Shown piece by piece: positions 25,831-41,941 of a DNA stretch of 64,000 nucleotides. Made by a program: the position numbers and the translations under genes. The notes below the pieces were generated by a model, which was not told the origin of the DNA, did not search any database, and was given only the letters and a program-made list of their open reading frames with translations. Numbering within the stretch: the first letter of the stretch is position 1; each line of letters opens with the position of its first letter. The DNA comes from Urechis unicinctus (lineage: Eukaryota; Annelida; Polychaeta; Xenopneusta; Urechidae), in contig CM067354.1 in the NCBI GenBank assembly GCA_034190875.2, forward strand, positions 42,732,775 to 42,796,774. The letters run 5' to 3'.

Positions 25831-27526
25831 TAAGATCAAAGGGCGGTAAACGAATAGCACGAACAATATATACTGGTAAATGGTACGTTTCATGCCATTC
25901 GTGGGACAGCTTATGTAAAATCATGATGAGCAAATTTTGAATGTATTTTATGACATGGCATCACTAATATTGCAAAAAATCGAAAATTGCATTGATCTAG
26001 AGTGAGCACTTAGACAACAGGATGTCATTCATTGTGCCTAAAATTGTTGTCGATCTTATATACGCAATTCAAAGGGCATGGATGGCATAAATGGTCATAG
26101 CAAAGCCGATTTTATAGCGCACCTCTTGGTAAGTACTTCTGTTCTGTGTCCACTAAATCAATGCAACTGCTGAAAGGTATGTGGTTTCAGACTTGTAAAT
26201 GACGCATACTGTGTGACTACTCTGTAGAGTTAGCACCATACATGAGTGATGAAAATTGACTTGTTTAGGTATCTTTGCCCAAATGGGTATAGAGATGACC
26301 CCATACTATATGTGAACCAACATTTGTCGAGGATTAAGGACTTTATTATTCAAACTCACCATCCTGGTTTTTTTGATTTGATGTTTAATGAGGAAAATTG
26401 TTTTAAAATCTGCTTTTCAAATAACCGTGTGTTGGAAAATGTTCCTCTTTGTTGTTAGATGATTAACCAACGTAAATCTGATAATATTTGTGATCTTGGT
26501 ATTATCAATACCTCTTTTATTGCTTCCTGAGATGCAACGTAATGATCATATTATGATGCATATCAAGTACAAATAATACGTGAGACACAAGGGGGTCATA
26601 AATCGACCCCACTGATATGGTTCCGGTAAATCTTTCCACAATCGATAAACAAATTGGAAGCCAACTGATCAGAACCACACACGAAGTTGTCATTACACTG
26701 CAATCTTTTGGCTCAATACAGTATTTCTAACGAAAAAACAAAGCAAGAGAAACATTAACAGTTCATGTTGTTGAGCTATGTTGAAAATTATGGTCAAACA
26801 TGAATTCCCATAAACTAATGCTGCCGAGTGCAAAGATGTATAAAATGTACAATGACAACAGGTATGCCTTGATATGCCTTGTGAAAGGTAACAGGCAATG
26901 TTTGTTGGAACATCGATACATTGATGTCATACAAAATACAGATATTTATTTCCACGTTAAGCAAAATGATGAAAAACAATGTTGCTTCATATTCAATATG
27001 AAGCACAATATATGATTATTTGTCTTAGACACAAGAATATGCTGCTTACCCTAACACCAGGGCATTGCTGCAGGGAACGCGCATGATATCAAAAGATTAT
27101 CAGCAATTACGTTATTGACCTATGTTGAGTGCCAAATTGAAAGCAAACCATTAACTAAATGGTCTTGATACCCGAAGAATTTAAACAGGGGTTTACATGG
27201 GCAAATAATTTAGCCATATACTTTCGGTCTGCGCAAGATATGCGCGCAGCGGTGTCCAAAAGGGCGACGCATTTAAATTTTCTAATTTTGACAAGCACTG
27301 TCTTATCACTGAAAACATCAAGCTGATTGAATTCAGTTGGTGCCTACTAGTTTAAATGAATTTAGCAATCTGTCCCTCCTCGTTGCAAATGGGATTGGTG
27401 ACTTTGTCAGTCAACCTGCCCCTGGTCTACATTGGTGATTTGCTACGTCCTCTGTTCCTGAAATCTATTCTACTGGGACATGGACCCGAGATGAGCAATC
27501 CCGGTTGTGCTTCCCTATTTCTCCAA

Positions 27527-28048
27527 CTACGCTGTAGAGGTGGTCCCTGGGACGGGAACACTGGCATTGGGATATTTAATTCGCCTTTTAATGAGTCGGT
27601 GTGATTTAGGTTTTATTAACGTAAAGCTCAAATGGTGACCATAACTACGGATCACAGAATTGCCGAGATCAGTAAGTATCATGACCAACATTTCAGGTAG
27701 CAGGTAGACCGCAGGATCTTGTTCCAGACGTATCAGGATGAACGGCCTACTGATTGGTATAATGAGTTTAGAACCAATTCCGTGCCAGATCACAGCTAAG
27801 CCGAGGATGCGCTTGAGCAGTCTTTTAAATTTTGTTAGCCGATCCGAGACACCCTCCACCATGTATAGGCGTGCACCAGGCGGCGACGTGGGGACATAGA
27901 AACTGCCTTGTATGAAACGCAAACCCCTTCTCTCTAGGACCAGCAGGAACGCGCAAGGAAAGCGGCTCAAGCTGATCTTCCAGAGGGCCGACAGATCACG
28001 CCACGAGGTTGTTTTAAGGGATAGATAAATACGGGCATGCCCTGTCAA
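27527..28048 (-). other. GC-richer region with an unassigned 173-codon frame
   Basis: The region 27350-28130 has clearly higher GC than its surroundings and holds an open minus-strand frame of 173 codons plus an 82-codon plus-strand frame (27356-27604). Neither product shows a motif I recognise, and there is no convincing start context, splice signal or domain. An old transposon or retroposed gene fragment is possible, but so is chance. I assign no function. Confidence 0.2.
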
Positions 28049-28130
28049 TTTTCCGTTGAGTTCTGCTTCGGGTTATACGCAGACTACGCATCACCAGTCA
28101 TCGAAGTAAAACGACCATGACCTGTTCAGG

Positions 28131-30524
28131 CTTTGTTCCTGTTCCAATGGTATAACTTACCCCTTCTTTAGAATATTCAGGTGAATTGTTACATGTCTAA
28201 TATTGCTTCTCTCCCTTTTTCCATCTAAATCCCACCCCAGGTAGTATTCCGATGTTTTAGCGTTGTGGTGCACAGAGAGGTTAACTCTCTGGTCGGCTCG
28301 GATTCACAAGGGTTTGGAGTATCGCAAGATGCTCCTGCTGGCGCTATCGATGCCTCGGCATTAAAAGTGCCAGATTCCGAGTACAGCTGAGGTATCTAAG
28401 GGTAATGTAGATGCCCTGGATAGTATAAAGTGCACCATGTTTCAAAAATAAAATTGATATATGGTTGGATTTCAATTCCCTAGAAAATAGGCCACCCTAC
28501 ATGACATCTACCCACAACTCACCAGTTCAACTTAACTGTAAATTATTTATAGTGACATAAATCAAATTAAAAATAATATAAAATAGTAGCATAAACTCTT
28601 TGATTTGACTGATGAATAGTAACTCGGACCAGAATGAAATATAAATTCTATATAACGTTTTAACAATTCTGATAAAAAGTACACTGGGATGTGTAATCTA
28701 CATTTCGACTCACTACACAGTCCTTTCTTTACCATCCGGCCAGTAGGTTAGAAAAAACCCTGTGGTTTGGTTTTTCTTCCGTGAAGGGATCTAGTAAATT
28801 TTGTGGATGTTCATCCACTTGAAAGGAGAGGAATATGTTGAGTGCCAAATTGACAACAAGCCTATACATCATCATAATGTACCCTTCCAGCCATACGTTT
28901 GATGAAGTAACCACTTACAGCTAATATTAATTATAAACCCCAGCTTCCCAGATCAACGAGTGACCTATGTTTAACCTTCTACCTCCCCCCTCCCTTCATG
29001 CATACTCCATATCTTAGAGCCACATACCCATCCTGCATATACAATGCTCGAAGGCCGAATAAAATCTTCAGTCCTCAATGGCCAATTTACAGAATGTCCT
29101 TTGAGAATCGGAATAGCGTGCTTTAGTTGTTGTACATTTTAAAAAAGTTCTATCCTGGTCTTTGAGCTCAACACATTTCTCTCCGATCTTTAGGCAAAGT
29201 TTCATATCTGATTCAAAAATCAAATCAACTAATAAAGTTCTAGTTCTTGTAAACCCTAGGCCTGGAGTTCGAGTCTTAATTCTGTCATTATCACAAGTGC
29301 GTGTCGACACAGATACGACACCTATAACGTGCACATGGAACTAAGCATAAATTAAGCTACAGGGAACCACAAACTTGTCAAGGGGTGCTATTTCGTAAAC
29401 ACTATCAACACATTAAAATACACATACACATATACATACAAATACCTGTATGCTTCACAGTAAAGGTGTCATCAAATATGTTAGTGAGCAACGAGGGATG
29501 CTTAATGATGAGGGTGTACACATGTCACATGGAGCTTTTTACTCTGTGATGCCGGATTACCGGTTGCATCAAAGCCGCTGTTGGGGGCATCTAAGCCTTG
29601 TTGAAGCATCTTAATGTCATGGTGCGAGTAGACAGGTTAACCCTATAGTGGGTACAATACGGATTTACAAACTTGTACTCTAGTGGCATAGCTGCATATC
29701 ATAGTAGCATGACCTGCCAAGGTTTTAACAATGACCACAACTAATGGTTAATTTATTTTACACCCGGCATTTAGCTTAGCATGATAAATCTGCCCTTAGC
29801 CAGTCAAAAGAGCAAAACACACGAAGCATGTGGATAACGCATGATGCAAATTATTTCATGGGTAGCATAAATGTGTTTACTGATAGTTTCTGATTGCAAC
29901 ATAGTTACATGTACCTCCAAACAAAACGAATAATCTAGTAGTATTACCTGTCTCGACTAGTGAATAAGCTGCCATGGCGACGACAGAAGACGTCTACAGG
30001 ACACTCTTCGACACGCATGCCTCCAGTGTATTCAAACTGTTTCTACAAACGTGACACCTATGTAAAGCACTCCTTGCCGTCACAAATTTCTCAAGAACAT
30101 GTAAATTCTGCATGAGGCACGGCTCTGAATACAAGAAGTAATTTAGGTACTTACATTGCATTACGTCAGACCGTATACATTTAGCCTTTCTACCCATATT
30201 TTGAGAGTTGTTACCTGAAAATAGCAGTGGCTATGTTTTAAGTGATACTCAAATCATTTATATTGTTGTGCCATATTATACAACTACTAAAGATAGGTTC
30301 GTTTCAACAAAATTAGCCTAATTGTTGAAAATAAGTTAGCCATTATTGATTAATAAACATTGGGGAAAATATGCCTTACTCTCATCGGACGCGGTAATGT
30401 TGCTGGGCACATTTCAGTGACGTCAGAGGCTCAAACCTTAATCAGGATGATTTGTTGTTAACACAGCAATTGATGCGGGTGAATGAATTTGTCGTCAAAG
30501 TTTCACTAATTGTTGCTTAAGAAA
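28131..30524. other. Unassigned AT-rich DNA
   Basis: Short pyrimidine-rich runs occur at 28200-28245 and 28975-29000. No gene was recognised. Confidence 0.4.
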
Positions 30525-30640
30525 ATTTGTGTACTCCTGTCACCAACCTGCGTTGTATTGGTCACTATCCAGGGAAGATATAGATTACGAAATATTTAAC
30601 TGAAATCACCGTACACGGCCATAATGGAAGTAAACAAAGA
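30525..30640 (+). repeat. Low-copy diverged repeat, member 2
   Basis: This is the relative of 25690-25830 in the same orientation, about 4.8 kb away. Confidence 0.4.
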
Positions 30641-33600
30641 AATATATGTGGATTTACATTTAAGTTATAAAAAGCCATTCCGACGCTGACATATATCTAG
30701 CATGATACATCGCCCCACATCCTAGGAAAGTAGGGGAAACAACCAAAGCGTTGGACGATGGTACGCCACTTGAGTCATGAAATTAGTTACTCAATGAGAT
30801 AAGTGTTTAATAATATATTTACTAGCAGAATGTTATCGCTCTCAGCGTCATCTGACACGCATCACAACATAAAACATGCAATACCGTCATGCAACTTGTC
30901 ATAAGTATGTCTCAAGCGCATTCACATCAGTTTGTGCACATATTAGTTATTACGGACAATCATTTAGACAGGGCACTTGATAATTGTTACACAATAGCTC
31001 TCAATCGTATATGAGTAACAACTATGTAAGCCATGTACTAGAGATGGATTCGGCTGGGCCGTGTCTAATTGGCCATGACTTTCCAGCTACGTTCGTACGA
31101 TCGTGACGATTGTGTAGCTGGTGATTGAATGTATTTATGCGCGATATGTGCCTGCCTGTTTATACAAGCGGGCATTTGTCAGCAAGCGTGGAGGTTTTTG
31201 ATTGGGTGACAGCCTTTACAAAGGGGATTGAAAACATGTTTTGGCACAAATTGAATTTGGAACTTGGAGATTGCAAATTGTCTACTACAAAGCCTTTGAC
31301 CTTTCGGCAAGGAAATGGATCATATTTATGACCAGCACTGATAATTGGACTTCAGACGGTAAAAGTTAGATTATCGGGGCTGACTAAAATGTTGCAAAAT
31401 TGCATAAAACTAATATATAAAATATGTATGGTCGAGGTATTATATTTTCATCTGGTGGTCATATAAACATTCGGCAATTTTTCAGAAGAAGATAAGGCCT
31501 TTTGTTAACACGACAATGATATAGTAAAGTATATAGTTAAGTAAAACTATGGTATCGATGATATGTGGAATTAAATTATTTTGTAAACTATTGAGATAGA
31601 CCTTGCCTGAGATGGCCGTTAAGCATTATGTTCATATTAACCAAAACAAGCAATGTTGCTGAATAGGGCTCATGTTATAATGATTTGAGAATTTGCTGCA
31701 TAGGATGATAAGAGAACAGTAGGTCAGTTGAGGTCACACATCTGACGTGTGGTGACATTCAAACATGACTACATACGTAAAATAAATGCACTACGAAAAA
31801 CACCGCGGATGAATATTGCTGATTTAACATCGCTTCATTAGTCAATGTATATTCGAAGACTGAATAAGATAACATTAATCAAAGTCTAAATATCAGTTGC
31901 CGTATCATGTGCCTCGTGACCATCACTGCACTTACTGGTGGAAATTGGCTACTGAACTTCGTGTGGCGCCATGCTATTTCAGGATATTCCCTATATGATG
32001 TATACACTAAACTATCGAATTTTCACACAGACTTGTGACATTTACGGACAAATTTCAATTATGCTAGGGATTTTGCATCATACGTATTTGTTCGATTTAT
32101 GCGGCATTCAGTCGTCTGCATAGTGCTTCTACTACCATAAGCAGAATCACATGTCAATACCCAGACAACTGAGGCATAACTAATGAAATGATACTGTGGG
32201 AGTGGTTCTGCAGAATTTGTCAAGTGCATTAAGGCATGAGATGCGCGTACCGGCATATGCCAAATGCGCCGTGTCTTGGGGTTCAATGAAGACCAGGGCA
32301 TCGGTGTCATTAATTGAGGAATATTAGTAGATAAAAGCAAGGTGAGAATGCTAAAGCGGTTTATTGTGTGTATGATACAACTTCCAATGGATAGATGAGC
32401 ATTACAAAATATTCCTGCACCTATAACATCACTTTCGTTTAGCAAGGTGCAGCTAACCAAACCAGTAGTTACTGGGACCACAATAGTTTGCACAGAAACC
32501 ATGTGTGTGGGTCAAAATTCAATACAACTCTTAATCACAACCTTTAAGGTGGCTTGAGTGTACATAGCTGGGGTCAAATGGTGCATTTTAAGTCTGTGCA
32601 TTTGCCTGAGTTATATCTTATTAGTTATGTGCGACCTATATGGAAGAAATTTGTGAGTGCCGAAAAAGATAAAGGTCGTCCGTGGTTACGTCCTCACAGA
32701 ATAACGCCAGAGTTATGAGTCACAGCACTCGCTAGACAGCACGACAATGATGGACAGCAGCAACCCATCTGTCGCACCAATACGAGGGCGCCATCGATTA
32801 CAAGACTGCCAAACACCGTTCCAATACCAGCACCGGCACCAGCAGCTACAACGGTAGCAGCATCAGCATTTGCTGCCTAGGTCTATAACTGCCGCAGCAC
32901 AGAGATGGCTTGTCTCTAGGGTGTGTGTGTGGAGGGTAGGGTGGGTTGGGAGGGTGGGGGTGTCTAGTCATGATTGAGAGTTCGGAAAGGCCTGTGTATG
33001 TACTGAGACAAGTCTGCTGGGGAACCTGCGGGTGGTTACTTCAACGTCTAGGGAACGAGCAGAATTGCCAGGATAAATAATTATGGGATTCTGTGAGAAT
33101 TCTCTGACGCCCCTTCTTTCTGGAGATCAACATACTGTTTTTTGGCAGCACCCTTTGGTGATAAAGTAGCAACCAGCGATACTCATAGAAATGTGCCGGT
33201 TCATTTCAAACTGCGTTCAACACGAGTAGCTCATATCTCTTTCTTAAATCAAATTTATCAGAAACGTTATGTGAATATATTGATGTTATTGTATTTACAC
33301 GCATGTTTTAAGATTATTACTGCCAGTATCTGATAATATCATGCAAACACTTCGTTTAAATAGCAACTTATCTCAACTCTTAAATGTCAATATAAAGTAT
33401 GGATTGCCTGATATCTCATAAACAGTAATGAATGAACTGTTACTTACGGCACAGAACATATGAATAGTATGTACGAATCAAAGGTTTTTCTTAAAGCACT
33501 TCTCATTAACATGATGTCTGCATTATAGCCCTAACTATTGCATTGTGCAACATATTGCCAAATATGAATTTGACATATTTTACACGAAGTAAACGTCACA

Positions 33601-33644
33601 TCACTAAATGTAATCTTTTAGATATTCCTAAACCAAACAACCGC
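30641..33644. other. Unassigned DNA with small low-complexity patches
   Basis: Frames at 31125-31331 (68 codons, plus) and 32059-32502 (147 codons, minus) have no family resemblance. At 32725-32885 a GC-richer patch can be read as an Ala/Pro-rich peptide. At 32920-32970 there is a G-rich run (GGGTAGGGTGGGTTGGGAGG) with G-quadruplex potential. Confidence 0.35.
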
Positions 33645-33890
33645 TGGGTTTGATCGGTACACAGCCTCATCCCCATCCACCCATCAGTAACTCCGTTAAA
33701 GCCGCCAACTTGTCATCACTCTTCCAGGCCACGTCTCTTTATGTCGTAGTTAATGCCATGTAAGGCTACGCTATACGACGCAAACATCTTCTAGTTGCCG
33801 CCGCATCCATGCATAATGTAGGTGAATGGCATTACTAGGCGCTAGGCAGGAACCATCACGTTGATCTGTGAGCATGAGTGAGCGCAGGTT
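33645..33890 (+). repeat. Dispersed short repeat (TA-associated family), copy 4
   Basis: This copy lies outside the segmental duplication, so it is independent evidence for the family. It shares 'ggccacgtctctttatgtcg', 'gcaaacatct', 'ccgcatccatgcataatgta' and 'gcgcaggttcgtatatata' with the members at 1855, 6395 and 52405. It runs straight into a (TA)n tract of about 90 bp. Confidence 0.65.
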
Positions 33891-33892
33891 CG

Positions 33893-33983
<91 letters not shown>
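33891..33983. repeat. (TA)n tract following dispersed repeat copy 4
   Basis: This is about 90 bp of nearly pure TA, continuous with the 'gcgcaggttcgtatatata' end of the dispersed repeat. Confidence 0.95.
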
Positions 33984-33985
<2 letters not shown>

Positions 33986-35055
33986 AGGTCACAATTAACT
34001 CTAGACGACAGCATCAGCAAATTGCTTTGTAAAAACGTAGGGCAAAAACCCCAGCTTTCTCTGTGGTCGCCGTGTTATCTGAAATGAAATCTATTGCCAA
34101 TCAAATCAGATTGGAAATCATTGGACCTTCCCCAACTTATGTTGAACTGCCTTAAGGAATGCATGTATTGACTTTCAAAGTAATCAAACAATAGAAATTC
34201 GTCTCCACCGGCAGACAAAACACGAACAGCTTTATATTGTCGGTGGCAAGAAAATACTGCTTAAGCTTATTGAAATATCATATATTGCTTGAACAACCTA
34301 TGCTGTAGCACTGTCATGGTAGTAACGCGCAAGTTAAAAGGAGGATTGCTAAGATCTTGGAGGGAACATTCACAAATTCACTAGAACGGATGCGACATCT
34401 TGTCAGAAGAATTTGTTAGTTTAAAAAAGAATCTGTTAGTTTAAAATAACGCACTGTAACACAGTCTGTCACCATTCATCTGTATCGCATGCCAGTTTAT
34501 TCTGCGTGAGCTGCTGGGCACTTTGAACGAATATGAGATCACACGGAGGGCAGTTGAGGCATTAATTCATGACCTGGAGGAAGTTATGTTGGGATATTTG
34601 ACTTAAGTGCATCAGCCTAACAGCTGAAATATATCCCATTATATATGATGCAGATTGCGAACACATGCATCATCAAGCTAAACCGAAATGACAGCACATG
34701 GTATCTGATATAAGTGCATAAGTCTATTTAATCAATAATGAAACGAAACGCAACGCTTAATTGAAAATCCGTTTTGATTTTAATCATTGTAGCAGATGCC
34801 AGTATTTAAGAATCCCATGCACTTTCGACCTATTTTCAAACTTAATTTATAAACCACATTACCTAATACAATGCACGAATGGTGACCTCGCTAGAAATCC
34901 TCACATTATCCGCTGCATGCTGTTTATTGATTACTAATTGTCATCATTGACCATCATTTCTGTGCCTGACAAAAATATTAGGCAAATGGTTTGCATGTTA
35001 AGGTTTTCTCAAATTACCACAACTATGATGTGATTTCTGCGACTGATTGTGCAGA
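33984..35055. other. Unassigned AT-rich DNA
   Basis: No gene was found. A small tandem duplication, 'tgttagtttaaaa', occurs twice at 34415-34447. Confidence 0.45.
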
Positions 35056-37460
<2,405 letters not shown>

Positions 37461-39474
37461 AACTGTATTTACGAATGACTAATTGACTGCTCCATGGTGA
37501 GCTATTGTTGTGAGAATCTAATCAACCGACCTTGGCTAGTGGCTTTAAGAGATCAAGGCTACTCGGAATCAACAACACAGGACTACAAGGCGAAGTTAAG
37601 TACAGGAATTACTGATATTTTGAAGAGCTCGAAGCTGTATTATATTACGTTGCAATATCAATGTTAGATGCAAGAAACCACTGGGTTATTGCAGTATACA
37701 TTTTGCTGAAAATTCAACAGACAATGTATGAAGCACAACCTAAGCGGTGATCGATCATCTAGTATCACAATGTAATCAGCGAAGGTCATCTTTGGCTTTG
37801 CATGGTATCTAAATGGGTTTTCTACTCACTTTTGTTGAAAATAGTCTGAGGAAGTTTTGCCGTTGCACCCTGTCATGTCATAGGTAGTTTGCTTAATTGA
37901 ACAGTAGATTTGAGAACTGTGCTATTTGTTTGCATGTTCAGACCAATGAGGCAGTCGCCCGTGTAAATGTATTCTTATTTTGCTTGTCGAACGATAAATT
38001 AGCCCTATAACTGACTTAGTTAATTTCCATAATGTTATATTTTGGTCGAAAGAATATGTGTACTCATTGTATTAGGTACATATTGTTTATTCCTTAGCAG
38101 ATTCAGCGTAGGGACCGATACGTCACAAATTTTGTGCATTGGATTATAATGGGATCGAGTTGAAACCCAGTTGTGCTACAATTCTAATGCTGAGAGAGAT
38201 ACAGTGAGAGATGCTGAGAGTGGAAATACAATCATGTTGTAACTGTTGTCGAGCTCATTAAATATATTGAACTCAGACATCTTAGCTTGTACAATTATGT
38301 TCTTTTACGGCTAAATTGCATTGTATGCTTAGGGTAAGTTCAGGTGACAAGTAAACAACCCCACTTATCAACCACTCTACTACCGAGCAAGGTATCATTA
38401 CACACTCACAAATGAGCTACATATTGTGCAAGGGAGATTCTTGCTCTGATTAAACTCTCAACAAACTGTGCTGTAGTTCTCCAGCGTTTGCATTGATTGG
38501 TACATTATATAATGCATGTCATGACTGCCTGGCAGATCAAGAATGTTGCGCATGCCTCCCTTTGTTGTCGTTGACCTTGACCAATTTTTGTTGAACAAGT
38601 GCATTTAACAAAACCTTGACCTCCTGGAGACGAAATTTGTATAATTGTGTTGTGAGTAGATATAGCAAGTGAATAATGATAGTAAGGCTTCCTTAATTTG
38701 GTTGCATATAATCTCATACTCTATGTTTTCAATGTGCTATTGATGCGTCATGAATGACAAATCCTGTGAAAACGATTGATACAACAACGTCAAGGTCACC
38801 AGATAGTGGCAAACAACATAGCGGCGAATGAATGGACCTTCGTGCATTGGTAAATGGCAATAATATATGCAAACGTAACGATAGTGTCTTATATTCTTGT
38901 TCCCTACAGTGGATGATCATAAGACGTATCATTGATTTACACAATGCCACAAATATGATGCAATCGTATGCACCCCACGACCGGCTGCACTTGTATTATC
39001 CCACGTTTGCCAACAGACAAATATTCATACCACCGCTATCGATTTCCGCTCCTTATAGGTCGATTCACAATCATCGAAGGTCTCATGATCATTGATTGGC
39101 CATCCACTACCCGTTTGGTTGAGTCTGCAATGTGGTAAAGGTGATCACTTTCGCGATAAAATCCCGTTTGTCCAACACGCCCTCCTATAAGTTGCATTCT
39201 TCACAGACTAGGTAAATACTTATCGACATACAAATAAATACAGCACCAGGTATAGTGTAATAATAAATAACAGTTTTTCATACAATTGGGCACATCGCTG
39301 AATGATGAAACGAATAATCATTGATAGTTCTATTGGACCCGTTGTTGAGCTTCGTAATTGCAAGGAATTCATTCTTCGAAGCATGCCTTATTCTGTTTTG
39401 ATAAATAAACTAATATTTTACCGAAGAATTCTATGTGTTGTCCACTACTGTACCAGGTAACTAAAACGTACGAG
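37461..39474. other. Unassigned AT-rich DNA
   Basis: No gene or clear tandem repeat was found. Confidence 0.45.
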
Positions 39475-39590
39475 ACACTTATTGCCAACACAAGACCAAC
39501 CTTACGTTAATGGGATAAATATACAAGCCCCTTTTGGCACAGGTACTCCTGCATAACAACCAGCTTGATAGTGATAAATTCCATTTCCCC
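39475..39590 (+). repeat. Low-copy diverged repeat, member 2 (pairs with 23430)
   Basis: This is the relative of 23430-23570. An open plus-strand frame (39578-39853, about 91 codons, no good start) begins at its right end. It has one hydrophobic stretch but no recognisable motif, so I do not call it a gene. Confidence 0.35.
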
Positions 39591-40474
39591 GTCGTAAGCT
39601 AGCGACTTTCATCCCTTATGGGCTTCTTTTACTGTCCCTATTCGCTGATCTGGTCTACTTCCACCAGACGAACCGGTCGCTGTTTGTATTTCCTACACGA
39701 ACATACAAAGGCAACATGCATACTCGGTCATCCTTAAACGAATACACGATCCAGGTTAACAAAGTATTGGATCGGGACATGTTCCGTTATTGTCATCCAG
39801 CACGATGGGAAGATCTGTACCATGCATTCAACTTTGATATTCACTCCTGTTGAAAAGGAAACGCCAAACCGAGGACAGTACAAGCACAAGAAAGCCAGAG
39901 AAAGCTGCTTGGTAAATATTGATTGCTAACATCGACACATTGCTTTCAAACTCTGCTTTTGGAAACAACAATCGGCTGTCAATAATTTGACCCACATATA
40001 AAAAAGCGTAGACCCTGCCTTTGAAATAAGCAGTTGTATTTTACAACTATCAAATTTTTGAGAATTAGTATTAAATAGATACAGGGAGTGTTCTTGATCA
40101 GATTAATAAATGCTATGTGTACGCTACGTAGAGTCATCTCCAGTTAATATGATGGAGATGACTAGATTTATTTATACGGTACATATATTGATATGCAGTA
40201 TGGTATTGGGTTGGATAATGATGATAATGCGATGTCCTGGGACTAGTGCGTAGAAGTCTGAGACACCGCTGTTACTTCAGGTCAACGCCACTGGCACTGC
40301 ACAGTATACTCGGTGACATCGATACGTTTTTTATTTTGAATGTCTTAAGTTATGATTATCATGTTGAATATTGTTTAAACCAATAGCACAAATAAGAAGC
40401 ATAGCTGGGCTATATGCTTCATGTATGAACTCTAAGTAACCATTCATCGTATAGTTTTGATGTGGGGTCCAGCG

Positions 40475-40770
40475 CAGCCGTGTCGAAAATGGTTGTAAAT
40501 GAACAAATATTGTTCCAATTCTGATATACTTTACATGTGTTTACCAGAGGAATATTGTGATATTTTTTGGAGAACGGATGCATTGTTTTAATCCAACAGA
40601 CAGTCAGTTACATTTGACATGCGCAGTATACAGCCGTGTCGAAAATGAATAGATACGTTCCAATTCTGATGTACTGTACGAGGAAAGCAGTTCTTGTGAT
40701 AATATTTTGGGAATGGATGTATTGTTTTAATCCAACAGCTAGTTGCATGTGACGTGCTTCCAATAATTAG
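40475..40770 (+). repeat. 156-bp tandem duplication, two units
   Basis: Unit 1 begins CAGCCGTGTCGAAAATG at 40475 and unit 2 at 40631. Both continue with 'gttccaattctgat', 'atattttttggagaacgg' or its variant, and 'gcattgttttaatccaacag'. Divergence is moderate, with several indels, so it is not recent. Confidence 0.8.
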
Positions 40771-41440
40771 TTGATTATGAAATCTAACAAAATCCTTGGT
40801 ATCTTATGTGGGAAAACGAGTTCACTACTTTCCACGTCGAGCGTCGTTTGTCGTTCATGACGTGCTCATAAGTCTATCCGAAAAAAGCGGTGTGTTTTTG
40901 AAGGAGGTATGAGGTTTGACCCCTGGCTTGTAAAGTGATTGTCAAACGTTGACTGCGCTCTTCCCAATGTTATGTTATAACTTTCAATATATTCATTGTT
41001 GTATCTGGGTGAAACGTGCTTTATTGTACGATGATATTGCTTCAAGATAACATTGTTGCAGTAAGTTTTATCCGTCCAGTTATTTTCAAGCTATATGAAT
41101 CATTTTCACCAACAGGGCTCGTTTTCTTCTCCGTCTGGTGGATGCATTGGTGATAATGTCGAATCTATGTGGGGAAAGTGCAGGGCGCCGATACTGACGC
41201 ACATACATTCGCTAATTAGATGAACGCAAGGAATAGTTTGAATAAAAGTCACTCAACAGCTTAAGTTACAATGGTGTTTGTAAAATAATCGTCAATTACA
41301 TTGGTGATATTTGATTACGTTGATAACGAATTCAAAGGAACTGATTGTATCAGCACCTTTAGCCCATTTGTCATGAAAAGCATTTGAAACTACATGTTTT
41401 TTGTGGCTGTTGGGATTTTGCCTTGGTTCAAATTTGATGA

Positions 41441-41454
41441 TTCTGCTTCTTCAG
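41441..41454 (+). other. Splice acceptor of the nAChR relic
   Basis: The pyrimidine-rich 'ttctgcttcttcag' ends exactly where the W.D..L.WNP exon starts in known nAChR genes. Its survival argues that this relic came from DNA-level duplication or decay in place, not from a processed mRNA copy. Confidence 0.6.
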
Positions 41455-41553
41455 GTGTGGAATGATGAATACCTGTAATGGAACCCGTCTAATTACGGTG
41501 GTATCGACCATTTAGTTGTGCCTCCTGGGGAAGTCTGGCTGGTCTCGCTAATA

Positions 41554-41640
41554 GGTGACTGGTTGCCGCCAGATGCAGGGGAGAAAGTGTCGCTTGGTAT
41601 CACCGTAATATTAGGCTGTATACCATTTGGTCATTTCTGT
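41554..41640 (+). pseudogene. nAChR M2 pore-helix segment
   Basis: GEKVSLGITV is the conserved cytoplasmic mouth and lower half of M2, including the Glu-Lys pair of the intermediate ring. The upper half (ILGCIPFGHF) departs from the usual LL.LTVFLLL pattern, a sign of decay. A GTAAGT at 41639 resembles a splice donor. The ligand-domain piece runs into this segment with no room for an intron, so sequence has been lost between them. Confidence 0.8.
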
Positions 41641-41941
41641 AAGTACCCCGGCCAGCTTGGATTACTCCCTTATAATAAGTATTTTGTTCCATATTTCCTT
41701 TGTACTTGCGTCAATGCGCGGGATCCGAATTTGATTCGATGTTATAGACTAGTCATAAATGCTTCCACCCCAAACAGGTACATGTGTTATGTGTGTGATT
41801 ACCCAGTCTACGATATCAACTATCATGTCTGTCATTGTCCTATACTACCTCCACAAAGGGACCGGCTAGCGTGTTACACAAGGTCTACGTATTGTCCCAA
41901 CAAATACTGGACCAGTACGTTGTGCTTACGAAGTGATGTAA

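Noticed and set aside
29268-29300. tRNA B-box (GTTCGAGTC)
   Set aside because: No cloverleaf, acceptor stem or A box in the expected position.
32059-32502. 147-codon minus frame as a gene
   Set aside because: No recognisable motif or domain, no supporting start or splice signals, and ordinary AT-rich composition.
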